Of a stretch of DNA of 25,215 bases, positions 14,653 through 21,622 are shown piece after piece. Under the pieces are notes generated by a model, which was given only the letters and a program-made list of their open reading frames with translations, ran no database searches and was not told the origin of the DNA. Origin of the DNA: Acholeplasmataceae bacterium UBA6150 (GTDB taxonomy: Bacteria > Bacillota_I > Bacilli_A > Acholeplasmatales > UBA5453); the NCBI GenBank assembly GCA_002423145.1, contig DIUU01000011.1, positions 1-25,215 on the forward strand, written 5' to 3'. Within the stretch, counting starts at the first letter, position 1. The number at the start of each line of letters is the position of its first letter. Made by a program: the position numbers and the translations under genes.

Positions 14653-15345
14653 ATGAAGAGAGGAAAAAAATACGTCGAAGCTGCTAAGCTAGTTGATAAA
14701 ACTAAGCGTTATGCAGTAGCTGAGGCGTTCGATTTAGTTGGTAAAACATCAACCACAAAGTTTGATGCAACTGTCGAAATTGCTTTTCGCTTAAACATTG
14801 ACCCACGTAAGGCTGAACAAAATCTACGTGGAGCAATCGTTTTACCACATGGAACCGGAAAAACACAACGCGTTGTTGTTATTGCTAGAGGCGAAAAAGC
14901 CAAAGAAGCAATTGCAGCAGGTGCTGATCACGCAGGCGATACTGTATTAATTCAAAAAATCGCTGGCGGCTGGTTCGATTTCGATGTGATGGTTGCGACA
15001 CCAGACATGATGGCTGAACTTGGTAAATTAGGTAGAGTATTGGGTCCGAAAGGCCTTATGCCAAACCCTAAGACAGGTACAGTTACAATGGACGTAACTA
15101 AAGCAGTTAAAGAAATTAAAAATGGTAAAATTGAGTACCGTGTAGATAAGGTTGGTAATATTCATGCGCCAATCGGTAAAGTATCTTTCGGTGCTGAAAA
15201 GTTAACAGACAATACAAAGACAGTTTATCAATTACTAAATCGTATTAAACCAACGACCGTTAAAGGTGTATACATGAAGAATATCACTGTATCCACTACA
15301 ATGGGACCTGGCATCCGTCTTGATGAAGAATCATTAAGAGGATAA
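14653..15345 (+). CDS. rplA: 50S ribosomal protein L1
   Basis: L1 binds the mobile L1 stalk of 23S rRNA and helps release deacylated tRNA; it also commonly represses its own operon. The 230-residue product has the family length. Signature regions are KTTKFDATVEIAFRLNIDPRKAEQNLRGA, LPHGTGK, and MMAELGKLGRVLGPKGLMPNPKTGTV. The ATG at 14653 follows AGGAGG (14640-14645) by 7 bases. An upstream in-frame TTG at 14608 would add 15 residues, but those codons are the L1-type operator read as protein. rplJ follows after a 142-base leader. Confidence 0.98.
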   Translation: MKRGKKYVEAAKLVDKTKRYAVAEAFDLVGKTSTTKFDATVEIAFRLNIDPRKAEQNLRGAIVLPHGTGKTQRVVVIARGEKAKEAIAAGADHAGDTVLIQKIAGGWFDFDVMVATPDMMAELGKLGRVLGPKGLMPNPKTGTVTMDVTKAVKEIKNGKIEYRVDKVGNIHAPIGKVSFGAEKLTDNTKTVYQLLNRIKPTTVKGVYMKNITVSTTMGPGIRLDEESLRG

Positions 15346-15360
15346 TTAACAAAAAAATCT

Positions 15361-15462
15361 AATATCGCCAAAGACAGTAGGTGCCAAAGAGCTTAATTTC
15401 CTACCGAGGATATACGTTGTAATTCAACCCTCTTTTGTCTTGGCAAAGAGGGTTTATTTTTT
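15361..15462 (+). promoter_or_regulatory. L10-type leader RNA with transcription attenuator
   Basis: This segment has the sequence signature of the Firmicutes L10 leader: AAGACAGTAGGTG (15371-15383), CTTAATTTCCTACC (15392-15405) and GAGGATATA. GTAGG (15377-15381) pairs with CCTAC (15400-15404). The 5' strand GCCAAAGACA (15367-15376) can pair with TGTCTTGGC (15436-15444) with one bulged A. That 3' strand overlaps the terminator at 15426-15462, so the two structures exclude each other. In Bacillus the L10-L7/L12 complex acts on such a leader. Confidence 0.88.
15426..15462 (+). terminator. Attenuator terminator in the rplJ leader
   Basis: AACCCTCTTTTG (15426-15437) pairs with CAAAGAGGGTT (15444-15454), with one extra T in the 5' arm and a 6-base loop. 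TTTATTTTTT (15453-15462) follows. It ends 25 bases before rplJ, so it must be conditional. See the leader entry for the competing structure. Confidence 0.88.
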
Positions 15463-15487
15463 AGAAGAAAAACAAGGAGGAAACCAG

Positions 15488-15988
15488 ATGAACAGTTCTA
15501 TTTTAGAACGCAAGAAGAGTCAAGTCGATTTACTGGTTGGCAGAATCCAAGAAGCAAAAACGATCATTGCGTTTGATTATGCCGGACTATCTGTAAAAGA
15601 CTTTACTAACCTACGCATCCAATTACGTAAAGCTGGTTGCGACGCACAAGTTTTTAAAAACAACATCGCGCGCCGTGCAGTTGAAGTAACAGGACATGCT
15701 GAGTTAGCTGAACACTTTGTTGGTGCAAAAGCAATTGCATTCTCTACAGATGATGTAGTAGCACCAGCACGCGTCATTTTCGAATTCGCAAAGAAAAACG
15801 AACATGTTTCTATGAAAGCTGGTATCATTGAAGGCAAGTCAGCGTCACTTAAAGACTTAAATCAACTTGCAACATTACCATCGTATGAAACATTATTAAC
15901 ACAACTCGCTGCTGGCCTATTAATGCCATTACGCGAATTAGCAATCGGTCTAAACATGATTGCAAACCCAGAAGAAGCCAATCAATAA
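15488..15988 (+). CDS. rplJ: 50S ribosomal protein L10
   Basis: L10 anchors L7/L12 dimers to the ribosome and, as the L10-L7/L12 complex, binds its own leader RNA. The product is 166 residues, the usual length. It contains SQVDLLVGRIQEAKTIIAFDYAGLSV, LRKAGCDAQVFKNNIARRA, and a C-terminal helix that carries L7/L12. AAGGAGG (15474-15480) lies 7 bases before the ATG at 15488. An in-frame TTG at 15440 would read the terminator stem as protein and is rejected. Synthesis is probably set by the attenuator just upstream. rplL follows after 27 bases. Confidence 0.97.
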   Translation: MNSSILERKKSQVDLLVGRIQEAKTIIAFDYAGLSVKDFTNLRIQLRKAGCDAQVFKNNIARRAVEVTGHAELAEHFVGAKAIAFSTDDVVAPARVIFEFAKKNEHVSMKAGIIEGKSASLKDLNQLATLPSYETLLTQLAAGLLMPLRELAIGLNMIANPEEANQ

Positions 15989-16015
15989 CACTAAACGTAA
16001 AAGGAGAACATTATC

Positions 16016-16387
16016 ATGGCAAAATTAACAAAACAAGCTTTCATCGAAGCATTAAAAGAAATGTCAATTCTTGAAATCAAGGCATTAGTTGACGGATTAA
16101 AAGAAGAATTTGGTATCGACCCATCATCCGTATCTGCAGCACCAGTAGCAGCAGCAGCGGTAGTAGTTGAAGAACAAACAGAATTCAACGTAGTTCTTAA
16201 GTCTTTCGGCGCTAAGAAACTTGAAGTTATCAAAGTGGTTCGTGAATTAACTGGTCTTGGACTAGTTGAAGCGAAGACTTTAACTGAAACTCCAAATAGC
16301 ATCGTTAAAGAAAAAGTGAAAAAAGAAGACGCTCAAGCTGCTAAAGCTAAATTAGTTGCTGCAGGCGCAGAAGTTGAAATTAAGTAA
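16016..16387 (+). CDS. rplL: 50S ribosomal protein L7/L12
   Basis: L7/L12 forms the flexible stalk that recruits and stimulates translational GTPases. The 123-residue protein has an N-terminal dimerisation domain (about 1-35) and an Ala/Val-rich hinge (AAPVAAAAVVV). The globular C-terminal domain has the FNVVLKSFGAKKLEVIKVVRELTGLGLVEAK signature and the usual AGAEVEIK end. AAGGAG (16001-16006) precedes the ATG by 9 bases. A terminator lies 16 bases after the stop and probably sets the boundary of the ribosomal operon. Confidence 0.98.
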   Translation: MAKLTKQAFIEALKEMSILEIKALVDGLKEEFGIDPSSVSAAPVAAAAVVVEEQTEFNVVLKSFGAKKLEVIKVVRELTGLGLVEAKTLTETPNSIVKEKVKKEDAQAAKAKLVAAGAEVEIK

Positions 16388-16403
16388 TTAACGAAACTTT
16401 TTG

Positions 16404-16427
16404 AACCAGAGGATAACTCTGGTTTTT
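16404..16427 (+). terminator. Intrinsic terminator after rplL
   Basis: AACCAGAG (16404-16411) pairs perfectly with CTCTGGTT (16417-16424) around GATAA. Five T residues (16423-16427), then CGCTTT, follow. The short, interrupted T-run may allow some readthrough into the methyltransferase gene, for which I see no clear promoter of its own. Confidence 0.82.
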
Positions 16428-16450
16428 CGCTTTACAAAAGAGGATATTGA

Positions 16451-17050
16451 ATGAGTGGACAATACTTTGAAAACAATCCAGGGTTAAAACATGACATCCA
16501 CGAGTACAGTTTGTCAATGAACGGAAATACTTTCCGTTTTTTGACCGACAGTGGCGTTTTTTCTCGAAACTTTTTCGATTTTGGATCTAAGTCTTTGGTA
16601 GAAATTTTTAAACCATATGAAGGTGCAAAATCGTTTTTAGACTTGGGTTGTGGGTATGGTCCGATTGGTACCATTGTTAAAAAAACGTTTCCCTTCTTGG
16701 ATGTAACCTTATCGGACGTCAATCCAAGAGCGGTCGAATTAGCTGAACAAAATTTGTTAAAAAATGGTGTTTTAGCAAACGTTATTTTAAGCGATGGTTT
16801 TAATGAAATTAACCAATCGTTTGACCTAATCTTACTCAATCCGCCGATTCGTGCTGGTAAACAAATCGTATATAGCCTATATATTGAGAGTGAAAAACAC
16901 CTCAATCCAATGGGTGAACTATGGATTGTTATTCAAAAAAAACAAGGTGCAGAATCGAGTGTTAAATTTCTCAAAGAGCACTTTAAGATAGTTGAAATAA
17001 TCGATAAAAATAAAGGGTATTTCATTATCAAAAATAAAAAAGTTGTTTAA
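16451..17050 (+). CDS. RsmC/YbxB-like 16S rRNA guanine-N2 methyltransferase
   Basis: This S-adenosylmethionine-dependent methyltransferase belongs to the small-domain group related to RsmC, which methylates G1207 of 16S rRNA. The 199-residue product has motif I at DLGCGYG (64-70) and the catalytic motif NPPIRAGK (130-137), including the NPP tetrad region of N-methyltransferases. The preceding TDSGVFSRNFFDFGS segment is typical of YbxB. The ATG at 16451 has AGAGG (16439-16443) upstream. The gene sits between rplL and rpoB exactly as ybxB does in Bacillus. The exact rRNA target is inferred from the family. Confidence 0.92.
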   Translation: MSGQYFENNPGLKHDIHEYSLSMNGNTFRFLTDSGVFSRNFFDFGSKSLVEIFKPYEGAKSFLDLGCGYGPIGTIVKKTFPFLDVTLSDVNPRAVELAEQNLLKNGVLANVILSDGFNEINQSFDLILLNPPIRAGKQIVYSLYIESEKHLNPMGELWIVIQKKQGAESSVKFLKEHFKIVEIIDKNKGYFIIKNKKVV

Positions 17051-17056
17051 ATGTTG

Positions 17057-17085
17057 TTGACATATATGAATATATGTGATAATAT
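17057..17085 (+). promoter_or_regulatory. Promoter of rpoB-rpoC with an inverted repeat in the spacer
   Basis: A perfect TTGACA (17057-17062) and TAATAT (17080-17085) have a 17-base spacer. TGA precedes the -10, an extended -10 as at rplK. ACATATA (17060-17066) and TATATGT (17071-17077) form an inverted repeat across the spacer. The leader of about 70 bases contains a hairpin, ATAAAG (17096-17101) with CTTTAT (17107-17112). Confidence 0.75.
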
Positions 17086-17161
17086 TGTAAAATGCATAAA
17101 GACGTGCTTTATATATTTATATATAAGGGATTTACCCCGAAAAAGATAGGAGAGTGGCTAT

Positions 17162-20100
17162 ATGGGATATCGTACAGTGCAGTACGGTAAGAAAGCAGTT
17201 AGACGCAACTACTCTAAAATGCGTCATGAGATTGAATTGCCAGATTTGATCGAATTACAAACCAAATCATTCGACTGGTTTGTGAATGAAGGGTTAGCTA
17301 AATTATTTGAGGACATCTCCCCGATCGAATCATATAATGGCGATTTCAAACTGTACTTTACTAACCACCGTTTTGAAGAACCGAAATACGATATCGTTCA
17401 ATCGAAAATTCGTGACACCAGTTATTCAAGACCATTATTTGTTACAGTCAGACTTGAAAATGTGATCCAAGGTACCGTTATTGAAAAACAACTATTCATG
17501 GGTGATTTCCAATACATGACACCTGTGGGTACTTTTATCATTAATGGCGCAGAACGTGTCGTTGTTTCGCAAATTGTGAGATCCGCAGGGGTTTATTTTA
17601 CCAGCGATTTTGACAAAAAAACAAACACTCAACGTTATCTTTCCCAAGTGATTCCTACCAGAGGCGCTTGGCTTGAATATGAAATGGGTGCCAAGAATAT
17701 ATTCTATGGTAAACTCGACAGAAGTAAAAAAGTATCCTTAACCGCACTCTTGCAAGCTTTCGGTTTTGATGGCGTCGAAGAAATTAAAAAGCTATTTCCT
17801 ACCTACAAGAAGATGTTAGATGAAACCTTCAAGAAGGATGAAAAGGAAGGCATTTTAAGCAGTGATTCAGCCATTGAAGATTTATATTCTAAACTAAGAC
17901 AAGGTGAAAAAATCCCTGTTTCAGCAGCGAAAGAGTTTGTTCGTACCCGTTTATTTGATTCTAGACGTTACGACTTAGAAGACGTTGGACGTTATAAATT
18001 CAAACAAAAACTGGACATTATGAATCGCTTAATGACCATTGCACAAGGTATTACAGCGACCAATCAACCAACATTGTATAAGTACGCTGCCGAAGTAATT
18101 GATCCAATAACTAAAAATGTTTTGGTTGCTAAAGACCAAGTCGTAGATTTGGCTTCAGTAGAATTGCTTATGCAACACAGAGATGCATTAAGAAAAGTGG
18201 TATTATCCAAAGAAGCTAGTTTACAAAATGAATCTGAAAATGAAGTATTCGGTATTAAAACTTCAGATTTATTTGAACAATACGCTAAGGATGATATTTT
18301 ATATATCCCAGCCGATGCTAAAGAAGCTGGATTATTGGTTCCGGCAAGAACTAAAATTACCCCAGAAATCCGCAATCTTATCTATAAAAACAGAAATAAC
18401 CTCGTTTTCCATAAGAAAGATGTTAATAGCAATAATGTTCTTGAAAAAGACGCATCTAAGGCTAAATTAACGATTGATCTTTATGGCAAAATTGACGCTA
18501 TCGCTCCAATTGAATATAGCAAAGAAATCAAAGTTGAACAAAACATCGTTAACCTATTAACAGGCGAAGTCATTGTGGAAGCGGGTAGTATTTTAACACC
18601 TGAAGTGAGACAAACTTTACTGGTTAACCGTGAAGGGCTTAACTATGCTTCACTGAGATATCTTCGCACATTTATCGATCACGACATCCTATTAGCGGAT
18701 GATTCTGTACTATTCTATGAAGGTACTGAAGTGACCGACGAAGTATATTTCCAAATTTATGAAAACAAGCAAAATTTAAAACACTTGGAAGATTTAAAGT
18801 ACGCAACTGTTTATGCGAAACAAGACATCGATATTCTTGAAGATTATCGTAAGCATGAATCAGCTGAAGCTAAATTGGACCATAAACCAATCATGTATTG
18901 TGGTTTTGAAATCACCGATGAAAACCTTCTTGAACTTCAAATCAACCGTAACAAGTTGGATGAAAATGTCATCAAGTATTTCTTAGTTTCTGGTAAAAAA
19001 GGCGAATTCTATCGTAAGGAATCACAACGTCGTGCCACTTATGTAGAAGTTATCCAAGTGAAATCCGTTAAAGACTATAAGGATGACAAAGACATCATTG
19101 AAATGATTGGTCACGATTCCCGTGAAACCAGACTTCATATTACTGTATCTGACATCATCGCTTCAATTTCATATTACTTAAATTTATACGATGGTGTTGG
19201 TAAGATCGATGATATCGACCACCTATCCAACCGTCGTTTAAGATTGATTGGGGAACTATTGAAGAACCAATTTAGAATTGGGTTAGCGAAACTTGAAAAG
19301 AATATCAAAGACAAGATGTCGACAGCCGATGCTAAAGAAGCTTCATTACAATCTTTAATCAATATCAAACCATTGACTGCATCCTTAAAAGAATTCTTTG
19401 GAAGCTCTCAGTTGTCACAATTCATGGATCAAATTAATCCACTTGCTGAATTAACTCAAAAACGTAGAGTTTCTGCTTTAGGTACCGGCGGTCTTGCAAG
19501 AGACAGAGCGGGTGTCGAAGTACGTGACGTTCATGAGTCCCACTACGGACGCATTTGTCCAATCGAAACCCCAGAAGGCCCATCGATTGGTCTGATCTCC
19601 TCTTTAGCAAGCTATGCGAAAGTCGACCAATATGGATTCATTCAAACCCCATATTTAAGAGTTGATAAATCCGATTCTGAACGCCCTTATGTTACATCCG
19701 ATTATGTCTACTTCACTGCTGGTGAAGAAGAACACTATATCATCGCGTCAGCAGATTCACAAACCGATGACAGTGGTCATTTTAAGACCGAAACCGTCAT
19801 TGGACGTTTTATGGGCGATACCCGTAGTTATCCTTCTAAAAAGGTAGATTACATGGATGTCTCTCCAAAACAAATTGTATCTGTCGCAACCTCTTCAATT
19901 CCATTCCTTGAACACGATGACGCCTCCCGTGCCTTAATGGGCGCGAACATGCAACGTCAAGCCGTGCCTCTACTTGTACCAGATTCACCAATCGTTGGTA
20001 CAGGTATTGAATACCGTTCTGCAAAAGACTCAGGTAGTGCAATCGTTGCTCACGTCGATGGCGTGGTTACCTATGCCGATGCAAGAAAGATTGTCATCGC

Positions 20101-21619
20101 TGTTAAACCAGAAGCTTCGATTAAGACAGCTAGAGGTAAATTGGTTTATGATAAGGATTCCGAATTTAATTGGGAAGCTTATGACCAAATTCGCCAAGCG
20201 AAGATGACCGATTTACTCCGTTTTGAAACCTATGCACTGACACAATTCTTACGCTCAAACCAAGATACGTCTATCCTTCAAAAACCAATTGTTCAAATCG
20301 GTGAAAAAATCGATAAAGGTGATGTTATTGCTGATGGTCCATCGATCAATAAAGCAGAACTAGCACTTGGTAGAAACGTCGTTGTCGCTTTTATGACCTG
20401 GGAAGGTTATAACTATGAAGACGCCGTCATCATGAGTGAAGATTTAGTTAAGAACGACGTGTATACTTCGATTCATATCGATGAACACCAAGTTGAATCT
20501 CGCGATACCAAATTAGGTAAAGAAGAGATCACAAGAGAAATACCAAACGTATCACCAGATGCGCTTAAATACTTAGATGACCGTGGGGTAGTAATCCCGG
20601 GTACTGAGGTTAAAGAAGGCGACATCTTGGTCGGTAAAATTACACCTAAAGGACAAACTGAACCAACCCCAGAAGAAAAACTTCTACAAGCCATCTTTAA
20701 TGAGAAGGCAAGAGAAGTTAGAGATACTTCTTTGAAAGTACCTCATGGCGGTGGCGGTATTGTTCACTCCATCCAATACTTCAGCAAAGCAAATGCTGAT
20801 GAACTTGGGCCTGGTGTCAACGAAGTTATCCGAGTTTATATCGTGAAGAAACGCAAAATCTCCGAAGGGGATAAGATGGCGGGTCGTCATGGTAATAAAG
20901 GGGTTATCTCGAAGATTCTGCCAAGAGAAGACATGCCATATATGGCAGATGGTACACCGGTTGACATTATGTTAAACCCACTAGGTGTCCCATCGCGTAT
21001 GAACATTGGACAAGTCTTAGAAATCCATTTAGGTATGGCTGCTAAGATCCTTGGTATCAAAGTCGCAACCCCAGTCTTTGATGGTTTAACTCAAAAAGAC
21101 CTAGAAGAAGTCATGGCTGAAGCTGGTATGCCTTCAGACGGAAAACAAGTACTCTATGATGGACGTACTGGTGAACCGTATGAAAATAGAATATCGGTTG
21201 GCGTCATGTACATGATCAAGTTATCACACATGGTTGACGATAAACTCCATGCCCGTTCTGTAGGACCTTATACTTTAGTTACCCAACAACCAATGGGTGG
21301 TAAAGCTCAAAATGGGGGACAACGTTTCGGTGAAATGGAAGTTTGGGCACTCTATGCTTATGGAGCTGCTCATACCCTTAAAGAAATTCTTACTGTTAAG
21401 TCAGATGATATCATCGGACGTAATAAAGTATACCGTGCGATTACCGATGGTAAACCAATTCCAGATTCCCATATTCCAGAATCCTTCCGCGTATTGACTA
21501 GAGAATTGCAATCCTTAGGTCTATATGTCGAATTAATTGATGCTGAAACTGGCGAAAATGAGGTTAACAAATCATTAGTAGATCAATCCAATCCATTCGA
21601 ACGAAAAGGGGGATTCTAA
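17162..21619 (+). CDS. rpoB: DNA-directed RNA polymerase subunit beta, expanded form
   Basis: The beta subunit forms one pincer of RNA polymerase and part of the catalytic centre. The core is intact: the rifampicin-pocket block SSQLSQFMDQ, the RAGVEVRDVH and CPIETPEGPSIGL region, WEGYNYEDA, and KMAGRHGNKG. Length is 1485 residues, about 290 more than Bacillus RpoB. The excess lies between VGRYK (275-279) and DIIASIS (664 on), about 390 residues where Bacillus has about 110. This zone holds about five degenerate copies of one module (roughly 309-345, 377-417, 461-495, 507-541, 573-599). Gln766 stands at the E. coli His526 position. The ATG follows AGGAG (17148-17152). rpoC begins 3 bases after the stop. 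Confidence 0.97.
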   Translation: MGYRTVQYGKKAVRRNYSKMRHEIELPDLIELQTKSFDWFVNEGLAKLFEDISPIESYNGDFKLYFTNHRFEEPKYDIVQSKIRDTSYSRPLFVTVRLENVIQGTVIEKQLFMGDFQYMTPVGTFIINGAERVVVSQIVRSAGVYFTSDFDKKTNTQRYLSQVIPTRGAWLEYEMGAKNIFYGKLDRSKKVSLTALLQAFGFDGVEEIKKLFPTYKKMLDETFKKDEKEGILSSDSAIEDLYSKLRQGEKIPVSAAKEFVRTRLFDSRRYDLEDVGRYKFKQKLDIMNRLMTIAQGITATNQPTLYKYAAEVIDPITKNVLVAKDQVVDLASVELLMQHRDALRKVVLSKEASLQNESENEVFGIKTSDLFEQYAKDDILYIPADAKEAGLLVPARTKITPEIRNLIYKNRNNLVFHKKDVNSNNVLEKDASKAKLTIDLYGKIDAIAPIEYSKEIKVEQNIVNLLTGEVIVEAGSILTPEVRQTLLVNREGLNYASLRYLRTFIDHDILLADDSVLFYEGTEVTDEVYFQIYENKQNLKHLEDLKYATVYAKQDIDILEDYRKHESAEAKLDHKPIMYCGFEITDENLLELQINRNKLDENVIKYFLVSGKKGEFYRKESQRRATYVEVIQVKSVKDYKDDKDIIEMIGHDSRETRLHITVSDIIASISYYLNLYDGVGKIDDIDHLSNRRLRLIGELLKNQFRIGLAKLEKNIKDKMSTADAKEASLQSLINIKPLTASLKEFFGSSQLSQFMDQINPLAELTQKRRVSALGTGGLARDRAGVEVRDVHESHYGRICPIETPEGPSIGLISSLASYAKVDQYGFIQTPYLRVDKSDSERPYVTSDYVYFTAGEEEHYIIASADSQTDDSGHFKTETVIGRFMGDTRSYPSKKVDYMDVSPKQIVSVATSSIPFLEHDDASRALMGANMQRQAVPLLVPDSPIVGTGIEYRSAKDSGSAIVAHVDGVVTYADARKIVIAVKPEASIKTARGKLVYDKDSEFNWEAYDQIRQAKMTDLLRFETYALTQFLRSNQDTSILQKPIVQIGEKIDKGDVIADGPSINKAELALGRNVVVAFMTWEGYNYEDAVIMSEDLVKNDVYTSIHIDEHQVESRDTKLGKEEITREIPNVSPDALKYLDDRGVVIPGTEVKEGDILVGKITPKGQTEPTPEEKLLQAIFNEKAREVRDTSLKVPHGGGGIVHSIQYFSKANADELGPGVNEVIRVYIVKKRKISEGDKMAGRHGNKGVISKILPREDMPYMADGTPVDIMLNPLGVPSRMNIGQVLEIHLGMAAKILGIKVATPVFDGLTQKDLEEVMAEAGMPSDGKQVLYDGRTGEPYENRISVGVMYMIKLSHMVDDKLHARSVGPYTLVTQQPMGGKAQNGGQRFGEMEVWALYAYGAAHTLKEILTVKSDDIIGRNKVYRAITDGKPIPDSHIPESFRVLTRELQSLGLYVELIDAETGENEVNKSLVDQSNPFERKGGF

Positions 21620-21622
21620 TTT

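Noticed and set aside
15440..15487. In-frame TTG that would add 16 residues to L10
   Set aside because: The extension is translated terminator stem and U-tract; the ATG at 15488 has AAGGAGG and gives the standard 166 residues.
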